Shown: in pieces, positions 43,418 through 52,926 of the stretch
How positions within the stretch are numbered: position 1 is the first letter of the stretch
How the letters are laid out: the number at the start of each line of letters is the position of its first letter
Source: Corynebacterium bovis DSM 20582 = CIP 54.80
Lineage (GTDB): Bacteria > Actinomycetota > Actinomycetes > Mycobacteriales > Mycobacteriaceae
Direction of reading: 5' to 3'
NCBI RefSeq assembly: GCF_030408615.1
Contig: NZ_CP047187.1
Location: 1,054,001 to 1,118,000 of the forward strand
DNA: 64,000 bases
Notes under the pieces: model-generated
Seen by the model: only the letters and a program-made list of their open reading frames with translations
Database searches by the model: none
Told to the model about the DNA's origin: nothing
Made by a program: the position numbers and the translations under genes

Positions 43418-45403
43418 TCAGTCGCGGGTGTCGCAGGTCCCGGCGTCGCACTCTCCGGCGTCGCGTCTGCGGGGCGGGGCGGCGGGGGTTTCGGCCGTGC
43501 CACCGCGGTGCAGCGACCCGGTCCGGCGCAGTCGCGACGCGGGGTGATCCCACATGTCAGGGTGGTGGTTGACCCGGGGGCGGCGACGTGGATCGACGGT
43601 CCGGGGCGGAACCCAGGTCACCTTCTCCTCCCGTGTGCCTGGACAGGCGCAGGCGTCATTCTGTCGCGTCGACGGGCAGGCGTCCTCCTGTCGTGGACAG
43701 GCGCAGGCGTCCTGGTGCCCCGGGTACGGCCAGGTGCCTCCCTCCGGTGGGGTCGGGGGATCGGTCGGCGGGGGACCAGCCGGGATGTCGCCCGGGGCCC
43801 CGGACCGTGGATGCGCGGGGCGAGGGGCGGTCTGGTCCCCGGCACTGTCCGGGCGCAGGGTGAACCAGCGGTTCGGGTTCGTGCGGGTGTCGTCGACCCG
43901 GGCGTGGGTCGAGGTATCGGTGAACGTGAGGTTGTCGATGTCGGTGTCGCCACCGTGGTTCCAGCCGTCGATGTGGTGCATCGCGCATCTCGCCGCACAC
44001 GCCGACGACCCCGGGGCGGTGGACATCCCCTCCTCGCCGAGCAGTGCGAGGTACTGGTCGAGGGAGCCGAGTCGTCGCGACCGGCCGAGCCAGAGACTTC
44101 TCCCCTGGAAGTCGAGGACCTGCAGATACAGGTCCGTCGCGAGTGTCGACTCGATGAGACTGCCGACCGTCAGCCGGTCACCCGTGTCCGTGATCCCGGT
44201 GCCGGTGCGTGCGAGGAGTTCCTCGAGCGTCGTGACCGCGACGATGGTCGTGGTTCCCCGGCGGGGCCGCACCGGCGTGCCGGGGAACACCGGCAGGCAC
44301 TCGGCGTCAGGGCGGGGGTTGCACGAGGGGCAGACCCCGCAGCGGCCGTCGGGGCAGGGGTCCTGCGGTGCGGCGGTGGCCGAGCCCTGCGGTGCGGCGG
44401 TGCCCGGCCCCTGCGGTGCTGCCGAGCCCTGCGGTGCGGCGGTGGCCGGGTCCTGCGGTGCGGCGGTGGCCGGGTTCTGCGTTGCGGCGGTGCCCGGCCC
44501 CTGCGGTGCGTCCGGGTTCTGCGGTGCGGCGGCGGCCGGGCGCTGCCGGTCGACCGTGTCCTGCCCAGCGGGCACCGGGCGGCTGTAGGACGACGCCAGC
44601 GCGGCGGAGAGGGCGTCGTGGTACCGCTGCCCGGGCGTACGCCGGTCGACGGCGGTGTCGGGCAACAGGTCACCACTGTTACCGAGGTCGCACAGCACCC
44701 GCCGGAGCATCGCGGCGAGCTCGGGCGTCACGAGGCCGCTGAGGCGGGACATGCCGTCGAACCCCTGCTTCCCGAGGGAGAGCGTGCGCCTCCGCGCGCG
44801 GTCCTCGTCGGTGTACGGGTCGTCGATGCCGCACAGGGCGCGGAGCCGCGGACCGAGCCCGTGGAACGCCGCAGGCCCGTGGGACCGGGCGAGGTCGGCC
44901 AGCGGCGCGTCGCAGGCCTCGGTGAGCCGTGCGTGGAGGGTCCGGGGGAGGCGGTCGATGGCCCGGTGGACGGCGGCCACGCTGTCGGTGCTCACGGCCC
45001 CGTCCCGGCAGGCGTCGCGGAGGGCGGGCATGTGGCGTCGGTCGGGACGGCCGTCCCGACGCACGGGGGCGTCGTGAACCCTGTTGGCGGCGTCGACCCT
45101 CGCCTTCGCCTCCGGAACAGTGAGGTGGAAGGCCCTGGCGAGGTAGTTCGCCCGGCGGCCGACGCTCACCGGCAGGTCGTCCTCGTGCGCCCGGAGGAAG
45201 TCCGCGTCCATGAGGATCATCGAGTTCCGTGCGCGCTGACACCGCCCGTAGAGGTCCTCCCGCTCCTCGGCGGAGAGCAGCCCCCACACGTCGCTGCCGG
45301 CCCCGGTGAGCGCCGCGGTGGCCTCCACCAGCGCGGACACGGCGGAGCGGAGGTCGTCCGCGGACATCCGCGGAGCGTGCCCCTCCGTGGTCCCGAGCGT
45401 CAT
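43418..45403 (-). CDS. DUF222/HNH endonuclease family protein (13E12-like)
   Basis: A 661-residue member of the actinobacterial DUF222-HNH family, often multicopy (REP13E12 in M. tuberculosis) and thought to be selfish or homing-like. The helical DUF222 domain spans about 20-270. A Pro/Gln/Ala linker with many APQGP/APQDP repeats (about 285-345) follows, then a CxxC-type stretch (GRCGVCPSC) and the HNH core HHIDGWNHGG to DNLTFTDTSTH (about 490-520). The C-terminal tail is unusual: DACAC and DACPS repeats and a final DAGECDAGTCDTRD. Start ATG with AAGGGGGG upstream. It sits between recG and the biotinyl/rsmD pair. The substrate is unknown. Confidence 0.85.
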   Translation of the reverse strand: MTLGTTEGHAPRMSADDLRSAVSALVEATAALTGAGSDVWGLLSAEEREDLYGRCQRARNSMILMDADFLRAHEDDLPVSVGRRANYLARAFHLTVPEAKARVDAANRVHDAPVRRDGRPDRRHMPALRDACRDGAVSTDSVAAVHRAIDRLPRTLHARLTEACDAPLADLARSHGPAAFHGLGPRLRALCGIDDPYTDEDRARRRTLSLGKQGFDGMSRLSGLVTPELAAMLRRVLCDLGNSGDLLPDTAVDRRTPGQRYHDALSAALASSYSRPVPAGQDTVDRQRPAAAAPQNPDAPQGPGTAATQNPATAAPQDPATAAPQGSAAPQGPGTAAPQGSATAAPQDPCPDGRCGVCPSCNPRPDAECLPVFPGTPVRPRRGTTTIVAVTTLEELLARTGTGITDTGDRLTVGSLIESTLATDLYLQVLDFQGRSLWLGRSRRLGSLDQYLALLGEEGMSTAPGSSACAARCAMHHIDGWNHGGDTDIDNLTFTDTSTHARVDDTRTNPNRWFTLRPDSAGDQTAPRPAHPRSGAPGDIPAGPPPTDPPTPPEGGTWPYPGHQDACACPRQEDACPSTRQNDACACPGTREEKVTWVPPRTVDPRRRPRVNHHPDMWDHPASRLRRTGSLHRGGTAETPAAPPRRRDAGECDAGTCDTRD

Positions 45404-45597
45404 GGTCGCCCCCCTTCATGCCCCTACATGGTCGTCGTCCCCGCGGACAGCCGGTGCGACGCCGGCCCCGCGGACAGCCGGTGCGATGCGGTACCGCGCC
45501 CGTCACCCCGCGCCGGGCCGCCCCCGGACGTGGAACGTCCGTTCGACCTGGCCGCCGGTGACGTGGGCGATCCCCCCGATATCCTGCGTTGACCTCG

Positions 45598-45626
45598 ACT
45601 CTACAGGTGCAGCACCCATCGCGCAA
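45598..45626 (-). promoter_or_regulatory. Promoter of the HNH gene
   Basis: On the minus strand TTGCGC (45626-45621) and TAGAGT (45603-45598) are exactly 17 bases apart. The inferred leader is about 190 bases before the ATG at 45403. Confidence 0.6.
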
Positions 45627-45699
45627 GACCCGTATTCGATCATGTGGACAGGGGCCCCGGTGCTCATCCGGTGGGGGTCGACGCCGCCGGGTGCGTGCG

Positions 45700-45829
45700 G
45701 CGCGGTCGGCAGGTCGGGAGGGTTCGACGGCGCGGGGCGGGCCCGTTTCAGCCCCGTGAGGTGCCGCGCGGTCGGCAGGTCGGGAGGGTTCGACGGCGCG
45801 AGGTGGGCCCGTTCCGGCCCCGTCGGGCG
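45700..45829. repeat. 66-bp tandem duplication
   Basis: Two near-identical copies (45700-45765, 45766-about 45829) beginning GCGCGGTCGGCAGGTCGGGA. They are non-coding. Confidence 0.8.
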
Positions 45830-45883
45830 CGGCGCGGTGGGTGGTCCCGTACCCGCCCGACGGTCGGTGTCCGGGGTGCCCGG

Positions 45884-45889
45884 TACACT
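45884..45889 (+). promoter_or_regulatory. -10 box TACACT of the biotinyl-rsmD operon
   Basis: It ends 6 bases before the ATG at 45896 and no ribosome-binding site is present, so a leaderless mRNA is likely. Confidence 0.5.
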
Positions 45890-45895
45890 GCCCGC

Positions 45896-46108
45896 ATGGA
45901 CATCTGTGCTCCTTTCGCCGGGATCGCCCGGTTCCGCGTCGCGGACGGTCAGGACGTCGCGCCGGGGGACGTGCTCGTCATCGTCGAGGCCGTGAAGCTG
46001 GAGGCTCCGGTCCTGGCGCCGGGGCCCGGGACGGTCCGGCGCACGGTCACGGGGGACTTCGTCGACGTCGAGGGTGGCGACGTCCTCCTTCAGGTGGTGC
46101 CGCGATGA
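45896..46108 (+). CDS. Biotin/lipoyl attachment mini-protein
   Basis: A 70-residue single biotinyl domain. The expected attachment lysine is K34, in EAVKLEAPV, instead of the canonical AMKM: both flanking methionines are replaced (V33, L35). In mycobacteria the gene next to rsmD encodes pyruvate carboxylase, which ends in such a domain, so this could be a detached carrier domain (inference). Its stop overlaps the rsmD start (ATGA). Whether biotin ligase modifies it cannot be judged from sequence. Confidence 0.85.
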   Translation: MDICAPFAGIARFRVADGQDVAPGDVLVIVEAVKLEAPVLAPGPGTVRRTVTGDFVDVEGGDVLLQVVPR

Positions 46109-46686
46109 CCCGCATCATCTCCGGCACCGCACGCGGCCGCTCGATCCGCGTCCCCGCGAGCGGGACCCGCCCCACCGCCGACCGCGCGCGGGAGGGGTTG
46201 TTCTCCTCGCTCCAGGTCAGGTTCGGTTTTCACGACGCTGTGGTCCTCGATCTCTTCGCCGGCTCGGGGGCGCTCGGCCTCGAGGCGGCGTCACGGGGGG
46301 CCGCGGAGGTCACGCTCGTCGACAGTTCGCGCCGGGCCGTCGAGGTCATCCGGTCGAACGCCGGTGTCGTGGGGCACCCGGCGGTGCGGGTGGTCGAGAC
46401 GAAGGCGTCGACCTTCGTGGCCTCCGCGCCGCGGGGGCACTTCTCCATGGTGCTCGCGGACCCGCCGTACGACCTCGACGACGAGGCGGTCAACGACATG
46501 GTGACGGCGCTGGTGTCACTGTTGGTGGAGGGCGCGGTGGTCGTCGTCGAACGTCACTCGTCCTCGCCGGAGGTCGCCTGGCCGGAGGGGTTCCGGCGCA
46601 CGACCCAGAAGCTGAAGAAGCGCACCTACGGCATCGCCCGGTTCGACATGGCCGTGTGGGACCCGGACGGGGTCGGGGAGGCCTGA
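46105..46686 (+). CDS. rsmD: 16S rRNA (guanine966-N2)-methyltransferase
   Basis: SAM-dependent methyltransferase of 193 residues acting on the small ribosomal subunit. MTRIISGTARGR at the N-terminus, the SAM motif LDLFAGSGALGLEA (about 47-60) and the catalytic ADPPYD (about 119-124) are typical. The start overlaps the upstream biotinyl gene by 4 bases. A 35-bp repeat array begins at its stop codon. Confidence 0.95.
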   Translation: MTRIISGTARGRSIRVPASGTRPTADRAREGLFSSLQVRFGFHDAVVLDLFAGSGALGLEAASRGAAEVTLVDSSRRAVEVIRSNAGVVGHPAVRVVETKASTFVASAPRGHFSMVLADPPYDLDDEAVNDMVTALVSLLVEGAVVVVERHSSSPEVAWPEGFRRTTQKLKKRTYGIARFDMAVWDPDGVGEA

Positions 46687-46800
46687 GCGTCGGGGCGGGG
46701 GCCGTCGGTACGGGGGCCTGAGCGCGGGGGCAGGGGCCGTCGGTACGGAGGCCTGAGCGTGGGGGCGGGGGCCGTCGGTACGGGGGCCTGTGCTCGGGGG
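46681..46800 (+). repeat. 35-bp tandem repeat after rsmD
   Basis: Units beginning GCCTGAGCG start at 46681, 46716 and 46751, with a partial diverged unit at 46786. The first unit includes the rsmD stop codon (GCCTGA), so the array grew from the gene's own end. Confidence 0.85.
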
Positions 46801-46956
46801 TGGGGGCCTGTCCGACGGCTGTGCGGCCGCAGCGCGGGACCCGGCGCAGTGGGCGCGGTCCGGTGGCCGCGGCGCGTAGACTCGGGCACCGTCCGTGTGC
46901 GCCGGCCGCCGCCGGACCCGATGGAATCCACAGGAATCGTGAGTAGGAGCCGCCCC

Positions 46957-47523
46957 ATGCGCGTCGTCTGTCCCGGGTCCTTCGACCCCGTCACCAACGG
47001 TCACCTCGACATCATCACCCGCGCCGCGGCGACATGGGACGAGGTCACCGTGCTCGTCACGTACAACCCGAACAAGAACGGACTGTTCACCGCGGAGGAG
47101 CGCGCCGACCTCATCCGGCGGTCGTTGGCCGACCACGTGGGCTCCGGCGGCGTGACCGTGGACGGTGCTGCCGGGAACAGCACAGCCGGGGACGGCGCCG
47201 GCGCGACGCCCGCCGCTCCACGGGGCAGGATCACGGTCGACACGTGGGACCGGCTGCTCGTCGACTACCTCACCGAACACGGCGTGACGGCGATGGTCAA
47301 GGGGCTCCGGAGCTCCCTCGACTACGAGTACGAGCTCCCCATGGCCCAGATGAACCGGCGTCTCTCCGGGGCGGACACCTACTTCCTCTTCACCAACCCC
47401 CGCTACGGCTACGTGTCGTCCACGCTGTGCAAGGAGGTCGCCCGCTACGGCGGCGACGTCACCGGGTTGCTCCCGGAGCCGGTCGTCGAGGCGGTCACGC
47501 GGAAGTTCGCCGCCGGCAGCTGA
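46957..47523 (+). CDS. coaD: Phosphopantetheine adenylyltransferase
   Basis: Penultimate step of coenzyme A synthesis, 188 residues. Nucleotide-binding motifs CPGSFDPVTNGHLDII and YVSSTLCKEVARYGGD are intact. It is about 28 residues longer than usual owing to a Gly/Ala/Thr-rich insertion (about 65-92). The start is ATG 46957 with AGGAG 8 bases upstream. A TAGACT -10 candidate lies at 46877-46882. Confidence 0.96.
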   Translation: MRVVCPGSFDPVTNGHLDIITRAAATWDEVTVLVTYNPNKNGLFTAEERADLIRRSLADHVGSGGVTVDGAAGNSTAGDGAGATPAAPRGRITVDTWDRLLVDYLTEHGVTAMVKGLRSSLDYEYELPMAQMNRRLSGADTYFLFTNPRYGYVSSTLCKEVARYGGDVTGLLPEPVVEAVTRKFAAGS

Positions 47524-47624
47524 CGTTCCCCCGGTCGCCGGCCCCCGCCGGCGGCTGACAGTGACAGCCGCCGCGAGCGTGTCTTTTCGGCACGTCACGC
47601 CCGTGTCGTGTCATGCTGGGGGCC

Positions 47625-48419
47625 ATGTACAAGACATTCCAGGGTATTGACGATCTCCAGCAGATGGTCGAGCAGGCCTACGGCGTGCCCATGACCAGCA
47701 ACTGCATGGTCCCGCGGCGCGAGGTCCAGGATATCCTGGATGAGATCCGCAACGCGATCCCGATCGAGATGGACGACGCGCAGGACGTGCTCGACCACCG
47801 CGACACGGTCATCGCCGACGCGCAGGACCGCGCCGACCAGCTCGTCGCGGACGCCGAGGCGGAGCGGGACTCCATCCTCGAGGAGGCCCGCGCCCGGGCC
47901 GAGAGCATGGTCCGCGACGCAGAGGAGCGGGCGAACACCACGGTCGCCCGCGCCGAGGACGAGGCCGACCGCCTCGTCGCCGACGCACGCCACGAGTACG
48001 ACGAGACCACCGCCCGGGCCGCCGCCGAGGCCGACCGCCTCGTCGCCGCGGGCAACGACTCCTACCAGCGCGCGGTCGACGAGGGCCGGGCGGAGCAGGA
48101 GCGGCTGGTCAGCCAGTCGGAGGTCGTGCGCAGTGCGGACGCCGAGGCACGGAGGATCGTCGAGTCCGCCCACGCCGACTCCGACCGCCTCCGCAAGGAG
48201 TGCGACGTCTACGTCGACTCCACCCTCGCCCAGTTCGAGGACTCCCTCACGGCGACGCTCCGCACCGTCGGCCGGGACCGGGCGGCGCTGCGGAAGGGGG
48301 CCGGGGCGAGCGGGTACCGTCCGACCCGCCCGGAGCGGGACCGCGACGGGGGCGTCGCGGCGGACCGTGACCCGCACGAGCTGCGGGACCCGCGCGACTA
48401 CCGTGATTCGCGGTCGTAG
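47625..48419 (+). CDS. sepIVA: DivIVA-like septation protein SepIVA
   Basis: Coiled-coil protein of 264 residues similar to mycobacterial SepIVA (Rv2927c), an essential cell-division factor. The N-terminus (MYKTFQGIDDLQQMVEQA, VPMTSNCMVPR) matches that family. A long Ala/Glu/Arg/Asp heptad coiled coil fills about 45-235, followed by a charged Arg/Asp tail. The second ATG (47625) is preferred over 47613 by similarity to the mycobacterial start; CATGCT 7 bases upstream could be a leaderless -10. The coaD-sepIVA-DUF177-rnc-mutM-smc order is conserved. Confidence 0.88.
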   Translation: MYKTFQGIDDLQQMVEQAYGVPMTSNCMVPRREVQDILDEIRNAIPIEMDDAQDVLDHRDTVIADAQDRADQLVADAEAERDSILEEARARAESMVRDAEERANTTVARAEDEADRLVADARHEYDETTARAAAEADRLVAAGNDSYQRAVDEGRAEQERLVSQSEVVRSADAEARRIVESAHADSDRLRKECDVYVDSTLAQFEDSLTATLRTVGRDRAALRKGAGASGYRPTRPERDRDGGVAADRDPHELRDPRDYRDSRS

Positions 48420-48446
48420 CCGTCGCGCGGGTAGAAACGTGGTGTG

Positions 48447-48995
48447 ATGAACAATCCCTTCGTGATCGACGTGCGTGAGGTTCTCCGCCACCCCGGGGCA
48501 CCTGAGGACACCTCGACCCGCGGGCCTGCACCGGTCCGGGTCGGCGGCGAGATGCTCGGCATCGAGGAGGGCCGTGAGATCGAGGTCCGTGCCACCCTCG
48601 TCAACCTCGGTGACGCGGTGATGGTGGACGCCACCGTCCACGGCGGGGCGACCGGGCGGTGCTCCCGGTGCCTCAACGAGCTGGAGGACGAGCTGTCCAT
48701 CGCGGTCCACGAGGTCTTCGGCATCACCGAGGGGTTCATCGGGGGGGACGAGGCCGAGGACGGTGAGGAGCCGCCGATGGTCGAGGACGACCGGGTGGAC
48801 ATCACCCAGGGCGTCGTCGACGAGGTCGGGCTCACCGTGCCGTTCAGCCCAGTTTGCCCGGACTTCGGGCGGGAGTGCAGCGACGACACCCCGGCCCCCG
48901 ACGGCATCTCGGAGGAGCAGGAGGAGGCCCCCGACCCGCGCTGGGCGGCGCTCGCCGAGAAGTTCGGCGACGGTGAGCCGGACGGGGAGGACTGA
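48447..48995 (+). CDS. DUF177/YceD family protein
   Basis: A 182-residue protein of the YceD family, whose members are linked to 23S rRNA or ribosomal protein L32 metabolism. A zinc-type cysteine pair GRCSRC (about 71-76) and a second pair VCPDFGREC (about 136-144) are present. The usual neighbour rpmF is not here; rnc follows after 3 bases, so rRNA processing is the likely context. ATG 48447 is used; the GTG just before it (48444), 6 bases after TAGAAA, may be the true leaderless start. Confidence 0.88.
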   Translation: MNNPFVIDVREVLRHPGAPEDTSTRGPAPVRVGGEMLGIEEGREIEVRATLVNLGDAVMVDATVHGGATGRCSRCLNELEDELSIAVHEVFGITEGFIGGDEAEDGEEPPMVEDDRVDITQGVVDEVGLTVPFSPVCPDFGRECSDDTPAPDGISEEQEEAPDPRWAALAEKFGDGEPDGED

Positions 48996-48998
48996 CCG

Positions 48999-49739
48999 AT
49001 GGGCCGTAAGCGCAGGCTGACCGGGGAGAAGGCGCTCGACGCCGCGTACTCCCGGACCGACCACGCCCCGCTGCTCGAGTCCTGGGGGGTGACGCTGTCC
49101 GACGACATCCTCCGGCTCGCGCTCACCCACCGGTCGTTCGCCAACGAGAACGGGAACCTCCCGAACAACGAGCGCCTCGAGTTCCTCGGGGACGCCGTGC
49201 TCGGCGTGTGCGTCGCCGAGCAGCTGTACACCCAGTTCCCGGACCGGTCGGAGTCGGACATCTCGAAGATGCGGTCGGGGGTCGTCAACATGTACGCCCT
49301 CGCCGACGTGGCCCGCGAGCTGGACATGGGCCGGTACATCCTCCTCGGGCGCGGGGAGATGCTCACGGGCGGCGAGGACAAGCACTCGATCCTCGCGGAC
49401 ACGGTCGAGGCGATGCTCGGGGCGATCTACCTGGAGCTCGGGTTCCCGGTCGCCCGGGGGACGGTGCTGCGGATCTTCTCGGAGCGGATCACCCGCGCGC
49501 CGTCGGTCGGCCTGACGATGGACTGGAAGACGGTGCTGCTGGAGAACCTGTCGGGCCGTCACCTGGGGGAGCCGGTCTACGAGACCGCCGTCGAGGGGCC
49601 GGCGCACGACCAGACCTTCAGCGCCACCGTCACGGTCGGCGACCGGGTCATGGGCTCCGGGACCGGCCACACGAAGAAGGAGGCCGAGCACCACGCCGCC
49701 CGCGAGGCCGTCGCGTCGATCGAGGCGACGGGTGCATGA
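48999..49739 (+). CDS. rnc: Ribonuclease III
   Basis: Double-stranded RNA endonuclease for rRNA and mRNA processing, 246 residues. The catalytic signature NERLEFLGDAVLG (about 56-68) and the second acidic site DTVEAMLGAIY are present, followed by a dsRNA-binding domain. The start is ATG 3 bases after the upstream stop, with GGGGAGG upstream. Confidence 0.97.
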   Translation: MGRKRRLTGEKALDAAYSRTDHAPLLESWGVTLSDDILRLALTHRSFANENGNLPNNERLEFLGDAVLGVCVAEQLYTQFPDRSESDISKMRSGVVNMYALADVARELDMGRYILLGRGEMLTGGEDKHSILADTVEAMLGAIYLELGFPVARGTVLRIFSERITRAPSVGLTMDWKTVLLENLSGRHLGEPVYETAVEGPAHDQTFSATVTVGDRVMGSGTGHTKKEAEHHAAREAVASIEATGA

Positions 49740-49820
49740 CCGCCCGCGGGGACGCCGGGGCTGACCGGTCCGGGGGTCAGGCCGTGAGTGTCCGGGCCGG
49801 GGGTCAGGCCGGGGGCCGCG

Positions 49821-50849
49821 GTGCCTGAGCTGCCCGAGGTCGAGGTGGTCCGGCGGGGGCTCGAGCGGCACCTCACCGGCGGGGTCGTCACCGCGGTCGA
49901 GCTGCTCCACCCCCGCGCGGTCCGCGGGCAGGAGGGGGGTGGCGCCGCGCTCGTCGACGCACTCGAGGGCGCCCGGATCGCGTCCGTCTCCCGCCGCGGG
50001 AAGTTCCTGTGGCTCACCCTCGCCGACGGGTCGCGGCCGGTCACGGCCCCGGTCACGGGGGACGACGCCGCCCTCGCGCCGGCGGTCGACGCGGCGCCGG
50101 GGCCGTCGGACGCCACCCGGCACCTCGTCGTCCACCTCGGCATGAGCGGGCAGATGCTCGTCGGGCCGCCGGGGCGGGTCCGGTCGCCGCACGCGAGGAT
50201 CCGGACACGTCTCGTCGTCCCCGCCCCCGCCCCCGCCCCCGGCCCGGACGCGGCCCCCGGCCTGAACGCACCGGTCGTCCCCGCCCCCGGCCCGGCCGCA
50301 CCGGTCGTCCCCGGTCCAGGCCCGGACGCGACCGCCGGGCACGAGACGGAGCTGACCTTCGTCGACCAGCGCACCTTCGGCCGGTGGGAGGTCGTCACCG
50401 GCGACCCGGTGCCCCACATCGCCCGCGACCCGCTCGACCCGGAGCTCGACGTCGCGGCCCTCGCGCGCCGCATCCGCACGCGCCGGTCGGAGATCAAGCG
50501 CGTGCTGCTCGACCAGACGGTCGTGTCCGGCATCGGCAACATCTACGCCGACGAGGCCCTGTGGGCCGCGCGCGTCATGCCCTTCCGCCGGGCGTCGTCG
50601 ATGCGTCAGCGCGACGTCGTCACCCTCCTGGGCGAGGCGAAGGCCGTCATGGAGCGCGCCCTCGCGGCCGGCGGGACGAGTTTCGACGCCCTCTACGTCG
50701 ACGTCGAGGGGGCGAGCGGGTACTTCGCGCGGTCCCTCGCCGTGTACGGGCGTGAGGGGCTGCCGTGTCCACGGTGCGGGACGCCGGTCACACGGATCCC
50801 GTGGGCCGGCCGATCGACACATCTGTGCAGGACGTGCCAGGTTCTCTGA
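49821..50849 (+). CDS. mutM: Formamidopyrimidine-DNA glycosylase
   Basis: Removes oxidised purines (8-oxoG, FaPy) with associated AP-lyase activity, 342 residues. The catalytic N-terminus PELPEVE follows the initiator encoded by GTG 49821, which must be the start because Pro2 is the nucleophile. The C-terminal zinc finger is CPRCGTPVTRIPW to HLCRTC. Two Pro/Ala/Gly insertions (about 76-92 and 133-174) enlarge the protein. The 81-base gap from rnc holds a short GGGGGTCAGGCC repeat. Confidence 0.96.
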   Translation: MPELPEVEVVRRGLERHLTGGVVTAVELLHPRAVRGQEGGGAALVDALEGARIASVSRRGKFLWLTLADGSRPVTAPVTGDDAALAPAVDAAPGPSDATRHLVVHLGMSGQMLVGPPGRVRSPHARIRTRLVVPAPAPAPGPDAAPGLNAPVVPAPGPAAPVVPGPGPDATAGHETELTFVDQRTFGRWEVVTGDPVPHIARDPLDPELDVAALARRIRTRRSEIKRVLLDQTVVSGIGNIYADEALWAARVMPFRRASSMRQRDVVTLLGEAKAVMERALAAGGTSFDALYVDVEGASGYFARSLAVYGREGLPCPRCGTPVTRIPWAGRSTHLCRTCQVL

Positions 50850-50905
50850 CGTCCACATGGTGACACACACCGCTCCGGGAGTTCATGGAGGGCCAGATCA
50901 CCGGC

Positions 50906-50911
50906 TAAGAT
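50906..50911 (+). promoter_or_regulatory. -10 box TAAGAT of the symporter gene
   Basis: It ends 7 bases before ATG 50919, with no ribosome-binding site. The mRNA is probably leaderless. Confidence 0.5.
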
Positions 50912-50918
50912 GCCGCGC

Positions 50919-52370
<1,452 letters not shown>

Positions 52371-52440
52371 GGGACGATCTCGCGGGGGACGACCGCGTGG
52401 GGGATGCTCTCGCGGGGGACGACCTCGTGGGGGACGACGA
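52371..52440 (+). repeat. 15-bp tandem repeats before acyP
   Basis: About four units of GGGGACGACCTCGTG-like sequence lie between the symporter stop and the acylphosphatase domain. Confidence 0.75.
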
Positions 52441-52507
52441 CGCCCACCGCGCCGGCGACGGCACCGGCGACGGCACCGCCGGCGCGGCCGGGGCGGGGGA
52501 GGACGCC

Positions 52508-52774
52508 GTGCGGCTGACCGCGTGGGTCCACGGCGACGTCCAGGGCGTCGGCTTCCGGTGGGCGACCCGCGTCCGGGCGCTCGAGCTCGGCCTCGTGGGG
52601 TACGCGCGGAACTACGCCGACGGGCGCGTCCTCGTCACCGCGGAGGGCCCGGGCGAGGCGGTCGAGGCCCTCCGGGCGTGGCTGCGGTCCGCGGGGACGC
52701 CGGGCACGGTGACGACCGTCGTCGACTCCCTCAGCGCGGCACGCGGCGGGTACAGTGGCTTCGACCGGCGCTGA
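52508..52774 (+). CDS. acyP: Acylphosphatase
   Basis: Small enzyme that hydrolyses acyl phosphates, 88 residues from GTG 52508. The catalytic Arg motif [13 protein letters not shown] and Asn motif NYADGRVLV are present. GGAGG 5 bases before GTG 52508 supports this start and gives the normal family length. An in-frame GTG at 52367, overlapping the symporter stop, would add 47 repeat-derived residues. acyP next to smc is typical of actinobacteria. Confidence 0.9.
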   Translation: MRLTAWVHGDVQGVGFRWATRVRALELGLVGYARNYADGRVLVTAEGPGEAVEALRAWLRSAGTPGTVTTVVDSLSAARGGYSGFDRR

Positions 52775-52777
52775 CCG

Positions 52778-52860
52778 GCGCTGACCGGTACAGACCGGTA
52801 CAGACCCCCGCGCTGACCGGTCCAGACCGGCACAGACCGGTACAGACCCCCGCGCTGACC
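52778..52860 (+). repeat. GCGCTGACCGG / ACCGGTACAG repeats between acyP and smc
   Basis: Two full and one partial unit, each starting GCGCTGACCGG and ending CAGACCCCC, with inner 10-bp ACCGGTACAG copies. They are non-coding and begin just after the acyP stop. Confidence 0.8.
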
Positions 52861-52926
52861 GGCCCCGACGAGCCCGGACCGGCACCGGAGACGACCCCCG
52901 AGACCACACGGAGAAAGCCCAGCACC

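Larger units (their letters stand above)
45404..45895. other. Divergent gap with HNH promoter and a tandem repeat
   Basis: 492 bases without a gene. It contains the leftward HNH promoter (45598-45626), a 66-bp tandem duplication (45700-45829) and the -10 of the biotinyl gene (45884-45889). The region 45420-45590 holds CCGCGGACAGCCGGTGCGA twice and nothing else recognised. Confidence 0.5.

Noticed and set aside
43314-43553. Separate small Cys/Arg-rich gene downstream of the HNH gene
   Set aside because: It overlaps the HNH 3' end and arises from a diverged copy of that end; no start signal.
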